A stretch of DNA of 57,811 nt from an archaeon (GCA_009992215.1 JAACWB010000007.1:1-57811), one strand, 5' to 3'; shown: positions 24,583 through 32,838, numbered from the stretch's first letter. Numbers and translations: made by a program. The notes: generated by a model from the letters alone, not told the origin.

Positions 24583-25070
24583 AACCTAAAAAAGGTATGC
24601 TTTTAGCCAGTGAAACTTTGAAAATAATTATTGGAGTTATTTGTATTGGTTTTTTGGTTTATCTTTTAATGTCACTTTATTATTCAAAAATTGATGGACA
24701 AAATAAAGAATATGCACAAAGTTTAATTGATAGAATTAATGCAATTTTGCCGACGTTGAATTCGGAAAAGCCAACGGAGAGTATAACAGATATTAATCCT
24801 GCTGGTTGGTATATATATTCTTTTGTTGAAGGAGAAAAAAAGCCAAATCAGTGTATAGACAAGAGTTGTGTCTGTATTTGTGATGATGTTTATGAATTTG
24901 AATTTTTATTTTCTGATAAGCAAATTAAAGAATGTAGTGAAAACGGAGTTTGTCAAATTGTAACTAACTTAATGAAGTTTGAACCAATTGAAATTGTCAA
25001 ACATTCAAAGGGGGCGACAAGTATTGAATTATTTGTTCAAGGAAATTTTGTTGGGGTGAGAAAAAAATGA
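24579..25070 (+). CDS. pilin-like protein with class III signal
   Basis: 163 residues. KPKKGMLLASETLKIIIGVI places a KKG cleavage site before the hydrophobic helix. The exported part has a cysteine cluster CIDKSCVCICDD and further Cys residues (KECSENGVCQIV), so disulfide bonds or metal binding are likely outside the cell. It overlaps both neighbours by 4 nt (ATGA). No archaellin family match recognised; it belongs to this locus by signal type and order. Confidence 0.75.
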   Translation: MKPKKGMLLASETLKIIIGVICIGFLVYLLMSLYYSKIDGQNKEYAQSLIDRINAILPTLNSEKPTESITDINPAGWYIYSFVEGEKKPNQCIDKSCVCICDDVYEFEFLFSDKQIKECSENGVCQIVTNLMKFEPIEIVKHSKGATSIELFVQGNFVGVRKK

Positions 25071-25168
25071 ACATGGATGAAATGATTAAATATTTAATTT
25101 GGGTTGTCTTTTTTATTGTGGCAATGTTTGGTATTTACCAATTGCTTGGTAAATTGGGAGTAATATAA
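25067..25168 (+). CDS. 33-residue single-helix membrane peptide in the pilin cluster
   Basis: MNMDEMIKYLIWVVFFIVAM begins the peptide; one helix fills most of it, ending LLGKLGVI. The ATG overlaps the upstream stop (ATGA) and its TAA shares a base with the next ATG (TAATG). The coupling on both sides and the conserved topology support a real gene. It has no KKG site; it resembles the helix-only partner at 24427. Confidence 0.6.
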   Translation: MNMDEMIKYLIWVVFFIVAMFGIYQLLGKLGVI

Positions 25169-26082
25169 TGAAAAAGAAAGGTGAAATGACAACACAACAA
25201 ATTGTAACTTTGGTTATTTTAATTGCTAGCTTTATTGTGATTTTATTTTTTATATTGAGATTAAATTTGGGAGAAGAAACTGAAAAAGATGTTTGTCATA
25301 ATTCTGTTATAACTCGTGGAAGCAGTATTGTTCCGGCTGCGAGTGTTCCTTTGGATTGTAAAAGAACTTATGTTTGTATCACAAAAGATGGAACTTGTGA
25401 AAATATGACTACAAAAAATGAAATAAAAGTTAAGGATAAAAAAGAAATTTTTATTGCACTTGCAAATGAACTTAGTGATTGTTGGTGGATGTATGGTGAA
25501 GGGAAGATAAATTACGCAGAAGATGAATCTTTCTCTAAATTGCATTGTTCAGTTTGTTCACAAATAGCCTTTGATGATTCGGTTAAAGATATAATTCCTT
25601 CTGGTAATTTAAGCAAAAAAGAATTTTATCAATTCTTGGCCTTGGAAAATAAAACAGAAGGTGAAACTTATTCAATGTATTTGTTCGGAACTAATGACTT
25701 TGCAAAAAATTATCCCGGAGAATTTGGAAATATTTCTTTAGACGAACAATATTACGTTTTAACGGGAATTACTAGTGATGTTAGTACTCTTTCTTGGATT
25801 GCAATTGGTGCTGGATTGGGAATTGCAGTTCTTGCAACAGGAGGTCTTGCAGCATTAACTTTTGGGGGAATTGCAGTTGCAGGAGGAAGTGGTGCAGTTG
25901 TTGGAGGATTACTTTTGACTCCTGCTGCAGAGAAGGTTGGAGGAATAGACGGGGATTTTTCTTTTGTTGCTCCAATCATCAAAGGTGAGACTGGAAATGA
26001 GTATATCATTCCTTCTTTAGTTGAAGCAGATTCAGAGGAGTTTAATTCGTTAAATTGTAAGCGTCTTGATTCTAAAGGATAG
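25168..26082 (+). CDS. large pilin-like protein with a second hydrophobic region
   Basis: 304 residues. KKKGEMTTQQIVTLVILIAS carries a KKG site before the helix. The exported part contains several Cys (CKRTYVCITKDGTC, LHCSVCSQIA). Unusually, residues about 210-250 form a very hydrophobic Gly/Ala-rich stretch (ATGGLAALTFGGIAVAGGSG) that could be a second membrane segment or hydrophobic hairpin. It is the largest pilin-like member here, perhaps an anchoring or tip subunit. Start coupled to the previous gene by TAATG. Confidence 0.75.
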   Translation: MKKKGEMTTQQIVTLVILIASFIVILFFILRLNLGEETEKDVCHNSVITRGSSIVPAASVPLDCKRTYVCITKDGTCENMTTKNEIKVKDKKEIFIALANELSDCWWMYGEGKINYAEDESFSKLHCSVCSQIAFDDSVKDIIPSGNLSKKEFYQFLALENKTEGETYSMYLFGTNDFAKNYPGEFGNISLDEQYYVLTGITSDVSTLSWIAIGAGLGIAVLATGGLAALTFGGIAVAGGSGAVVGGLLLTPAAEKVGGIDGDFSFVAPIIKGETGNEYIIPSLVEADSEEFNSLNCKRLDSKG

Positions 26083-26117
26083 TTAAACTTTATTAATTAT
26101 AAATTTCTTTTTAATGT

Positions 26118-26516
26118 ATGAAGAAAAAAGGTGAGGTTTTAATTGAGAATGTTGTTTTTATAATTCTTAATTTAATTTTTTTAACAATTTTAATTCTGTT
26201 TTTATTAAAACAAGGAACGGGAGTAGTTTTGATGGAGAGAGCACATGCAAAACAAATATCTCTCTTAATTGATTCAGCTAAACCAGGAATGACTTTAAAA
26301 GTTAATTTAGAAAAATTATATGATATTTCAAAAGAAAAAAATTTTCCGTTTGATGAAACTATAAAAATTGAAAACAATATAGTCACGGTTAAACTTGATC
26401 CCGAAGGAGGTTTTTCATATCATTATTTTAATGATGTAATTGCTAATGCATATCCAGAACCAGATAATGAAGGAGGTTATACAGGAATGTATATAATAAA
26501 AATTTTGAAAAAATGA
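26118..26516 (+). CDS. pilin-like protein
   Basis: 132 residues. KKKGEVLIENVVFIILNLIF has the KKG site directly before the helix. The exported domain is mixed alpha/beta (VNLEKLYDISKEKNFPFDET, then NIVTVKLDPEGGFSYHYFND), without Cys. A 35-nt gap separates it from the preceding gene, and its stop overlaps the next start by 4 nt (ATGA). Confidence 0.75.
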   Translation: MKKKGEVLIENVVFIILNLIFLTILILFLLKQGTGVVLMERAHAKQISLLIDSAKPGMTLKVNLEKLYDISKEKNFPFDETIKIENNIVTVKLDPEGGFSYHYFNDVIANAYPEPDNEGGYTGMYIIKILKK

Positions 26517-27043
26517 AATTTACAATAAATAAACGAGGCGGAGACAAAGTAATTTCAGTTTACTGGTTTTTTGTTTTAATTTTAATTGCTGGAGGAGTAA
26601 TTTTAATGGTTAATACTTTTTATGGAGCGCCATATGACATTAGGGATTTAGAAGGAGAAGTTTTAGCTTCACACGTTGCTGATTGTATTTATTCGGGTGG
26701 AAAAATGAATCCATTACTTGTTAGTCCACAAGGAGTTTTCAAACAAGAATTTCAAGATAATTTTTTAGAAAGGTGTGATTTGAATTTTGATAAACAAGGG
26801 GAGTTTGAGGAAATTCAATATTATGTAAAGGTTTCATTTTTGGAGAGGGGAGAAAAAAATCAAAACAGGTTTGTTTTAGAAGGTGGAAATACTAATTGGG
26901 TAAATGATTGTGTTATTGATACAACTAAAAAAAGATTTACTAAATGTGTTCAAAAAGAGTTTTGGGTTTTGAATGAGAATGACAGAGCTTATTTAGTTAA
27001 GATAGATACAGTTATTGGGAAGGTTGAAGAGAATGTTAAATAA
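26513..27043 (+). CDS. pilin-like protein
   Basis: 176 residues. NKRGGDKVISVYWFFVLILI holds an R-G cleavage-type site before a hydrophobic helix. The exported domain has Cys residues (VADCIYSGG, ERCDLNFD, NDCVIDTTKKRFTKC) and a conserved-looking YYVKVSFLERGEKNQNRFV beta region. Its 3' end overlaps the next gene by 11 nt. Confidence 0.75.
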   Translation: MKFTINKRGGDKVISVYWFFVLILIAGGVILMVNTFYGAPYDIRDLEGEVLASHVADCIYSGGKMNPLLVSPQGVFKQEFQDNFLERCDLNFDKQGEFEEIQYYVKVSFLERGEKNQNRFVLEGGNTNWVNDCVIDTTKKRFTKCVQKEFWVLNENDRAYLVKIDTVIGKVEENVK

Positions 27044-27368
27044 AAAAGGACAAATTGGGGACACTATAACTTGGGTAGTTGCAACAATTGTAATTGTTGT
27101 CGTTTTAATGTTTTTTATTTTTGGTTCTTCAATGCTTGCTTCAACAAAAAGTGTTGGAAAATATAAAAGTTCTTTAATTTCCACTTCTTCTTTTGTTGGG
27201 GATGATATATTTTTGAAAAAAAGTTTAGAATCTTATATTATGATAAAAGATTCAACTACCAAAAGTAAAATTGATAAGGATTTAGTTAAAAAAGAAATGG
27301 AGAAAAAATTCAAACTTTCTTTAAATGAAACAAGGGGAGAAATGAATAGGAGATATAATTTAGAATGA
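27033..27368 (+). CDS. pilin-like protein
   Basis: 111 residues from the ATG at 27033, which gives LNKKGQIGDTITWVVATIV, a canonical class III signal (KKG before Q). An in-frame TTG at 27015 lies deeper in the upstream gene and would place extra residues before the signal. The exported part is helical and polar (KSKIDKDLVKKEMEKKFKLS) with no Cys. It overlaps the next gene by 4 nt. Confidence 0.72.
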   Translation: MLNKKGQIGDTITWVVATIVIVVVLMFFIFGSSMLASTKSVGKYKSSLISTSSFVGDDIFLKKSLESYIMIKDSTTKSKIDKDLVKKEMEKKFKLSLNETRGEMNRRYNLE

Positions 27369-27724
27369 ATAAAAAATTAAATTTTCAAAATAAGAAAGGA
27401 GATGTTCCTATAACTCTATTAGTAATTGGGGTTTTTGCGATTTGCACTTTAGCATTACTCACTTTTTTTATTGCTGATTTTAAGATGTCAAATTCTTTTG
27501 TTGGGGTTACAAAGATGCAGCAAATGAATGCAGCAATTGATGAATATTTGTGGTACAAGAATAAAGGAATTAGTGAAGAAACACTCGATAAATTATTTAA
27601 TTTTACTTATGAAGACGGAATAAAGTATTTTTATTTTGAACAAACTTACAACAAAGATTTGTTTGCTAGAATTAAAGGAGAGGACACTTTGATTTTTTCT
27701 GCAAAATATCCTGTTCCTAATTAA
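27365..27724 (+). CDS. pilin-like protein
   Basis: 119 residues. KLNFQNKKGDVPITLLVIGV contains the KKG site before the helix. The exported part is short (about 75 residues), with MQQMNAAIDEYLWYKNKGIS and a Tyr/Phe-rich end (IKYFYFEQTYNKDLF). It appears to end a coupled run of genes that began at 24263; a new promoter follows. Confidence 0.72.
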   Translation: MNKKLNFQNKKGDVPITLLVIGVFAICTLALLTFFIADFKMSNSFVGVTKMQQMNAAIDEYLWYKNKGISEETLDKLFNFTYEDGIKYFYFEQTYNKDLFARIKGEDTLIFSAKYPVPN

Positions 27725-27767
27725 TCGGTAAGTTTTATAAAGTATTTTAGCTATAAATTATCATTGA

Positions 27768-27774
27768 GGTGAAA
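27768..27774 (+). promoter_or_regulatory. ribosome binding site of the putative major pilin gene
   Basis: GAGGTGA begins 8 nt before the ATG at 27776 and matches the archaeal anti-Shine-Dalgarno. Most genes here lack such a site. With the TATA-like TTTATAAAG at about 27732-27740 it suggests separate and strong expression of the next pilin-like gene. Confidence 0.6.
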
Positions 27775-27775
27775 G

Positions 27776-28225
27776 ATGAAAAATAAAAAAGCTCAAGGAA
27801 TGAGTACGAATACTATTATTCTATTAATTTTAGGTATCGCTGTTTTAGTTGTTTTAATTTTAGGATTTACAATGGGTTGGCAAAAAGTTGCACCTTTTAT
27901 TTCAGGTTCTAATGTTGATACAATTTCTTCTTCATGTCAAGCTGCATGTTCTACTGGTTCAAAATATGATTTTTGTACTGCTGAAAGAGAATTAAAAGAT
28001 TTGGAGAAAAACAAGATAAAAACAAGTTGTACTGTTTTTTCAGGGGAAAAATCTTTAGCTAAGTATGGAATTCAAACCTGTGCTATTGACTGTAAAAAAC
28101 CTTGTAACCAAATTATGATTAATGGGGCTGCAGGAATTAAAACAGATTCTGGACAAACTGGAAAATATGATGTAACCTTCCTTGCAAATGATTTAGTGGA
28201 AGGTCAACTTTGTTTGATTAATTAA
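27776..28225 (+). CDS. pilin-like protein, candidate major pilin
   Basis: 149 residues. KNKKAQGMSTNTIILLILGI carries a class III-type site (KKA before Q) and a long helix. The exported part has eight or more Cys (CQAACSTGSKYDFC, CTVFSG, CAIDCKKPC), so it is probably disulfide-stabilised. It alone in the cluster has its own promoter region and a strong ribosome binding site, which is why I propose it as the major subunit. Confidence 0.75.
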   Translation: MKNKKAQGMSTNTIILLILGIAVLVVLILGFTMGWQKVAPFISGSNVDTISSSCQAACSTGSKYDFCTAERELKDLEKNKIKTSCTVFSGEKSLAKYGIQTCAIDCKKPCNQIMINGAAGIKTDSGQTGKYDVTFLANDLVEGQLCLIN

Positions 28226-28226
28226 A

Positions 28227-28526
28227 ATGAAAGAAAAAAAATTTCTTTTACCAAAAATTTCTTTTTATTTATCGTTAATTAGTCCAGTTTTTTTGTTACT
28301 TGTTGCATTTGGAGTTAAATTGATTTCAATTTTTTTCTTAATTTTTGTTGTTGGTTCAAGTCTAGCTTCAATTGTTACTGGAATTGTTTCATTAATTAAA
28401 ATTTCTAGTAAAAAATTAAAGAAAGGAATGGGATTTTCCATAACTGCAATAATTTTAGGTTCTTTCTTTTTTATTATTTGGATTTTTGGTTTTATTTATG
28501 CTATTGCTCTAATGCCTACTTTTTAG
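28227..28526 (+). CDS. small membrane protein, DUF4190-like topology
   Basis: 99 residues with three helices separated by short loops. The pattern LASIVTGIVSLIKI then KGMGFSITAIILGSFFFIIW resembles DUF4190 proteins of unknown function, but I am not sure of the match. It begins one base after the upstream stop, so it is co-expressed with the putative major pilin. Confidence 0.55.
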   Translation: MKEKKFLLPKISFYLSLISPVFLLLVAFGVKLISIFFLIFVVGSSLASIVTGIVSLIKISSKKLKKGMGFSITAIILGSFFFIIWIFGFIYAIALMPTF

Positions 28527-28560
28527 AAACTAATTTAAATTTAATTTTATTATTTTAATT

Positions 28561-28731
28561 ATGTCAGATGATTATGTTTGTGGTGGAAATAGAAATAAGA
28601 AAAAGGATAAACGTAGAGAAAAAAAGAAGAATCCATATAAATCCGGTGGGAAGTTTAGGGCTTCTTCTGTAAAAGAGACTGATAACAGTTCAAAAAAAGT
28701 AACTAATATGAAAAAGAAAAAGAAGAAGTAA
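28561..28731 (+). CDS. 56-residue lysine-rich protein
   Basis: Begins MSDDYVCGGNRNKKKDKRRE and ends KKKKKK; almost half the residues are Lys or Arg. No hydrophobic segment. It may bind nucleic acid or ribosomes, or be a small cytoplasmic protein of the pilus locus. The frame has a clear ATG preceded by AT-rich promoter-like sequence and fits the gap exactly. No family recognised. Confidence 0.5.
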   Translation: MSDDYVCGGNRNKKKDKRREKKKNPYKSGGKFRASSVKETDNSSKKVTNMKKKKKK

Positions 28732-28758
28732 TTTAAACTATTTTTCTTTAATTTTGTT

Positions 28759-29613
28759 ATGGCAGTTGAGGTGATTTTTTTATTTGTTCTTGCATTAATT
28801 TGGATTATATTTGCAACTGTTGAAGATATTAGAACAAGGGAAATTGCTAATTGGTTGAATTTTAGTTTGGTTATTTTTGCACTCGGGTTTAGGTTTTTTT
28901 ATTCTCTTTTTGAATTAGGAAGCATGAATTTCTTTTATCAAGGATTAATTGGATATGGAATATTTTTTGTTCTTGGAAATTTATTTTATTATGGTAAAAT
29001 GTTTGCGGGAGGAGATGCAAAATTAATGGAGAGCCTTGGCGCGATTATTCCAATCTATAATAATTTTTATTCTAACCTAGAATTGTTTTTCTATTTTATT
29101 TTATTATTTTTATTTGTTGGTGCAATTTACGGATTTTTAGTTAGTGCATTTTATGGAATAAAGAATTTTTCAAGATTAAGAAAGGAGTTTAAGGTTCAGT
29201 TGGATAAGCATAGACAAAACATAATTATTGCGCTGGTTTTTGCATCTTTGTTTTTGATTATTGGATTCTTTTATTCGATGTTTTTTTATTTGGGATTGTT
29301 TGTTTTTATTTTGCCTTACTTTTATTTGTATGTGAAGTCTGTTGATGAAGCATGCATGATAAAAAATGTTTCTCCTTCTAAACTCACTCTTGGTGATTGG
29401 CTTTATGAAGATGTTAAAATTGGAAGAAAAAAGGTTAAGGCGACATGGGATGGCTTGACTTTGGAAGATATTGAATTACTCAAAAATAAAGAGAAAGTTT
29501 TGATTCGTTATGGAGTACAATTTGCTCCAGTATTTTTAATTAGTTTTATTTTATTATTTGTAACAGTTCAATTTGGATTTAGCTTTTCTTTTTTTAGTGC
29601 TTTTGGTTTTTAG
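28759..29613 (+). CDS. A24-family prepilin peptidase (FlaK/PibD type)
   Basis: 284 residues with about six helices. The two catalytic aspartates are visible: Asp23 in ATVEDIRTREI and Asp86 in FAGGDAKLM. These membrane enzymes cut class III signal peptides just after the KKG/KKA motif. Placed at the end of a run of genes carrying that motif, it is almost certainly their processing enzyme. It is longer than typical FlaK (~230) because of a cytoplasmic insertion after the fourth helix (FSRLRKEFKVQLDKHRQN) and a LTLGDWLYEDV region. Confidence 0.9.
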   Translation: MAVEVIFLFVLALIWIIFATVEDIRTREIANWLNFSLVIFALGFRFFYSLFELGSMNFFYQGLIGYGIFFVLGNLFYYGKMFAGGDAKLMESLGAIIPIYNNFYSNLELFFYFILLFLFVGAIYGFLVSAFYGIKNFSRLRKEFKVQLDKHRQNIIIALVFASLFLIIGFFYSMFFYLGLFVFILPYFYLYVKSVDEACMIKNVSPSKLTLGDWLYEDVKIGRKKVKATWDGLTLEDIELLKNKEKVLIRYGVQFAPVFLISFILLFVTVQFGFSFSFFSAFGF

Positions 29614-29626
29614 GTAATTTTTTAAA

Positions 29627-29700
29627 AAAATTTTTTCATTATTTCACGCGCCCGAATCGCAAAGTCGCGTCCCGCCACACCCTAATTACGAAAAAATTTT
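29627..29700. repeat. C-rich stem-loop element, copy D
   Basis: Perfect 11-bp arms AAAATTTTTTC (29627-29637) and GAAAAAATTTT (29690-29700). Inner stem ACGCG (29646-29650) with CGCGT (29666-29670) encloses CCCGAATCGCAAAGT. CCCGCC and CACCCTAATTACG follow. It lies between convergent genes, where it could also end transcription both ways. Confidence 0.75.
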
Positions 29701-29750
29701 CTAAATGGAATTAAATTGAAAAGTTTCAAAGGTAAATAATTTATTGTATA

Positions 29751-30398
29751 TTAAGGCAACATTCTTTTTGGAATCCAAGCATCTTCTTTTATTTCTTCAC
29801 TTGATTTTTCCATTTCAATTTCTTTTGGTTTCTCTGGAAGAGTAATTTCCTTTGGTTTTGAATTTTCAATTTCTTCTTTTATTTTTTTTAATCCTTCAGG
29901 AGTTTCAGAATATCTTTCTGTTTCCATTGTTTCTACTGAATAAACTGGAAGAATATTAATTATTTCATGCCCCATTAAATTTCCATGGAAAACATCAACT
30001 CTTTGTGGCTTGAAAGCTTGAGTTAAATCAGATTTTATTTTTTCTTTTATTTCCTCTATTTCTTTAGGCAAATCACTTTCTTTTGATAAATGTTCTTTTG
30101 GAATAATCAAAGTGTGTCCTTTTGAAATTGGATTAATTTCAAGAATTGCAATTCCCTTTTCATTTTCTCCAATTTTTGTTGTTGGAATGTTTCCCGCAAT
30201 CATTTGACAAAAAATACAATTACTATTTTCTTCACCTTGTATTAATCCTTGTTTTTTTAAAAATTCTAGAAATTGTTCTTCATTCATTTCATTTATTTTC
30301 AAAATGAAATCATTTGCTTTTTGTTCATCATATTGGGTTTTTATTTGCTCAATTAGTTTTTCTTTTATATTTTTTAAATCTAATCCTGTGTCTGTCAT
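29751..30398 (-). CDS. HIT-domain protein with a degenerate catalytic motif
   Basis: 215 residues. The HIT core spans about 60-155: zinc-knuckle-like CIFCQMI at 61-67, LEINPISKGHTLIIPKEH, then GHEIINILP at 143-151. In active HIT hydrolases that last block reads HxHxHxxP; here the second and third His are Ile146 and Asn148, so nucleotidyl hydrolase activity is doubtful. The N-terminal ~55 residues are helical, and a charged C-terminal tail follows (EKPKEIEMEKSSEEIKED). A nucleotide-binding scaffold role is possible. Confidence 0.75.
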   Translation of the reverse strand: MTDTGLDLKNIKEKLIEQIKTQYDEQKANDFILKINEMNEEQFLEFLKKQGLIQGEENSNCIFCQMIAGNIPTTKIGENEKGIAILEINPISKGHTLIIPKEHLSKESDLPKEIEEIKEKIKSDLTQAFKPQRVDVFHGNLMGHEIINILPVYSVETMETERYSETPEGLKKIKEEIENSKPKEITLPEKPKEIEMEKSSEEIKEDAWIPKRMLP

Positions 30399-30430
30399 GT
30401 ATTTGTTAAGAAAAAATTATTAATAAAGAT

Positions 30431-31009
30431 TTAGTTAGAATTATTCTTCGGATAAGAGTAGAAAAAATATAATTTTTCCTTTTCTTTTTTATTATTAAAG
30501 AAAACTCTCCATGCAAAATGAGTTGGTTTTTGATTTTTTCTTAAAGTGTTCTTTATTTGGACAGGTAGTGCTTTAAATGATTGTTTTATTGGCATAAAAC
30601 TAGTCAAACTAATTGTCATTATTGTTGTTGAAAATAAAAAGAATTCTAAGAAATTGTTGAATTTAATCTCGTGAAATGTTATCTCTTCCTCTAATTTCTT
30701 GTATTCTTCAAATTCTTTTTTCTTTCTTAAATTTAATTTTTTTATTTTATTAAATATTTTTTTTGCTTCATTTTGTGTCAATTTAGGTTTTATGTTTTGC
30801 AATAAAACTATTTTTTGTATCATTATTAGTGAAATAAAAAAGACAATTAACAGGATTGTTGCAAATATTAATTTATCTAAGACTCTTATTTGAAAAAGAG
30901 AGGTTTCTCTTATCCAGTATATTGGAACATAAAGAAATAGTATTGAAAGAACATATACTGCAGATAGTTCTAGCACATCATTTGCTTTCTCAACAAATTT
31001 TTTATCCAT
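30431..31009 (-). CDS. hypothetical membrane protein
   Basis: 192 residues. Two hydrophobic helices at about 15-33 and 46-66, a charged coiled-coil-like middle (RKKKEFEEYKKLEEEITFHE) and a weaker hydrophobic segment near 119-140. The C-terminus is basic and aromatic (NNKKEKEKLYFFYSYPKNN). No family recognised. It is followed by the HIT-domain gene 32 nt downstream and may be co-transcribed with it. Confidence 0.6.
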   Translation of the reverse strand: MDKKFVEKANDVLELSAVYVLSILFLYVPIYWIRETSLFQIRVLDKLIFATILLIVFFISLIMIQKIVLLQNIKPKLTQNEAKKIFNKIKKLNLRKKKEFEEYKKLEEEITFHEIKFNNFLEFFLFSTTIMTISLTSFMPIKQSFKALPVQIKNTLRKNQKPTHFAWRVFFNNKKEKEKLYFFYSYPKNNSN

Positions 31010-31083
31010 GGCTTACCTAAGGGGACTTATTTAATAAAGATTTAGTTAAAAAAATAAAATAAAATTAGAAAAAATTTGTGAAT

Positions 31084-31356
31084 TTATGCGATTTTTCTTT
31101 GATCGATTAGTTCACATGAAGCAACACCTTCGATTGAAGCGAATTTTTCTTCTAATGGTTCGATGTCTTGGTCATCTGGATAGAAGAAAAATACAATTAC
31201 TGCTTTTAATCCGAATGCAATCGGTTGAACTTCGTATTCTTTGTTTGTTCCTCCGAATTCTTCTACAATCTTTTTTGCAGCTTCTTCAATTGCACCTAAA
31301 TCTACTTCTGGAGATTCGGGCATCAATTTGTATTTAGCACCATTTATTCCTGCCAT
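31084..31356 (-). CDS. ef1b: translation elongation factor aEF-1-beta
   Basis: 90 residues, the full length of archaeal aEF-1-beta. It begins MAGINGAKYKLMPESPEVDL, a typical start, and ends SCELIDQRKI. The conserved PIAFGLKAVIVFFFYPDD strand region is present. It is the guanine-nucleotide exchange factor for EF-1-alpha in the cytoplasm. It stands as a single gene divergent from RPA. Confidence 0.93.
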   Translation of the reverse strand: MAGINGAKYKLMPESPEVDLGAIEEAAKKIVEEFGGTNKEYEVQPIAFGLKAVIVFFFYPDDQDIEPLEEKFASIEGVASCELIDQRKIA

Positions 31357-31457
31357 ATTTTTGTTTGGTTAAATTAGTTTATAAAATTTGGGATTGATTC
31401 TGTTATCTCTCAAAAAAGTTACATAATCCTTAAAAAGAAAAGAAAATTATTTGTCTT

Positions 31458-32378
31458 ATGGAAGGAAATTATAATAAAATTTTAGAAAAGGTGGGAAAGA
31501 TTTCTGGAATTGAGCATGATGAACTTGAACGACGTGTTGAAGCAAAGAGGGCAAAACTTTCTGGTTTAATTTCTAAAGAAGGTGCGCTTCAAGTAATTGC
31601 GGCTGAACTTGGAATTTCATTTGATCATGAGAAATTAAAAATTAATGAACTTTTACCTGGAATGAGGAAGGTTAATTTTACGGGACAGGTAGTTACAATT
31701 TATCCAATTAGAGAATATACAACAAAATCAGGAGATGTTGGAAAAGTAGCCAATATGATTGTTGCTGATGACACATCAAACATTAAGGTTGTTTTATGGG
31801 ATACAAATCATATTCAATTATTGGAGTCTGGAAATGTTAAAGAAGGAGTTTCAATTGAAATTGCTTCAGGTAGCATGAGAGACAACGAAGTTCATTTAGG
31901 TAGTTTTTCTGAATTTAGCGTTAGTTCAGAAGTATTTTCAAATATTCAAACTGAAAAACAAATCAAGAAGAAGACAATTGATGAATTCTCTCCGGGGGAC
32001 ACTGTAAAAACAAGAGCTTTTATTGTTCAGGCGTTTGATCCTAGATTTTATGAAGCGAATGTTGAAACTGGAAAGAAGATTACTGAAGAGGAACTTGCAA
32101 ATGGTGTTCCAAGTGAAAAGAAAGCTATTTTGAATGTTGTGATTGATGACGGGACTGACACAATTCGTGCAGTTATGTTTCATGAGAATGTTCAAAAGAT
32201 TGGACTTACAGAATATGATAATTCTGAATTAATGACAGAACAAAGACAAGGGTTAATTGGAAAGGAATTTTATTTTATTGGTCCAATAAAGAGAAATAGT
32301 TATATGAATAATTACGAACTTGCAGTTAATTCTGTTGAGGAAGTTGAGACGGATAAACTTCTTCTCGAACTAGAGTAA
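31458..32378 (+). CDS. rpa: archaeal replication protein A (OB-fold ssDNA-binding)
   Basis: 306 residues. The N-terminal helical region (DELERRVEAKRAKLSGLISK, EGALQVIAAELGISF) is typical of archaeal RPA. The first OB fold at about 70-155 contains VNFTGQVVTIYPIREYTTKS and VADDTSNIKVVLWD. A second OB fold covers about 175-300 (GDTVKTRAFIVQAF, VIDDGTDTIRAVMF). It coats single-stranded DNA during replication and repair, with RadA nearby at 33541. No zinc-finger Cys set is visible. The stop is followed by a U-tract/hairpin repeat. Confidence 0.88.
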   Translation: MEGNYNKILEKVGKISGIEHDELERRVEAKRAKLSGLISKEGALQVIAAELGISFDHEKLKINELLPGMRKVNFTGQVVTIYPIREYTTKSGDVGKVANMIVADDTSNIKVVLWDTNHIQLLESGNVKEGVSIEIASGSMRDNEVHLGSFSEFSVSSEVFSNIQTEKQIKKKTIDEFSPGDTVKTRAFIVQAFDPRFYEANVETGKKITEEELANGVPSEKKAILNVVIDDGTDTIRAVMFHENVQKIGLTEYDNSELMTEQRQGLIGKEFYFIGPIKRNSYMNNYELAVNSVEEVETDKLLLELE

Positions 32379-32484
32379 TTTTGTTTATTTTTGGTTTATA
32401 CTTTGTTATTTCCTTACTCGTTTACAGAAAGTAAACAACGCAAGAAAATACCTTGTCTAAACACAAAAATAATTCAAAATTGGG
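32379..32484 (+). repeat. U-tract/hairpin repeat, subtype b (after rpa)
   Basis: Begins AATTTTGTTTATTTTTGG right after the rpa stop. The stem is GTTTAC (32420-32425) with GTAAAC (32431-32436), and the tail AAAAATAATTCAAAATTGGG ends the unit. The subtype differs from copies at 34603 and 37110 in the stem but shares both ends. Confidence 0.7.
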
Positions 32485-32523
32485 AAAAGAAAGTTTTTTT
32501 AACTGTTTTAGTTAGATAAAGAA

Positions 32524-32838
32524 ATGAGTAGTTTGGAAAATTTAACTGAACAAGAAGCAATTGATTTAATGTGTTTGATGTTAAGGAAATGCAATTATGA
32601 TGTACAAGAATTAAATTCTCAAATGGATGCAAATTTTGTGAAGGAGGAATTAATGGATAAAGCAAAAGAAATTTATTCTTCCCAAAACTTTTCTAAAAAA
32701 GATAAGAATTATGTTTTATCAAAAGCGAAAGAATATTTTGAATTATTGAAAGATATTGGTAATAATTTTGATAAAGCAAATGAAATACAAGAAGAAATAA
32801 TTGAATATCTTTCTAATTTGAATTTATCCCAAAAATAA
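32524..32838 (+). CDS. small hypothetical helical protein
   Basis: 104 residues, predominantly helical, acidic and lysine-rich. The motif LTEQEAIDLMCLMLRKCNYD near the start and LMDKAKEIYSSQNFSKKDKN in the middle give no family match. No signal or membrane segment. Its stop lies in a short palindromic CCCAA...TTGGG containing the repeat-tail sequence (32828-32849). Confidence 0.55.
   Translation: MSSLENLTEQEAIDLMCLMLRKCNYDVQELNSQMDANFVKEELMDKAKEIYSSQNFSKKDKNYVLSKAKEYFELLKDIGNNFDKANEIQEEIIEYLSNLNLSQK

Noticed and set aside
11774..29613. Standard archaellum operon
   Set aside because: No recognisable FlaB archaellins with the typical domain, and no FlaF, FlaG or FlaH (KaiC-like) gene was found.
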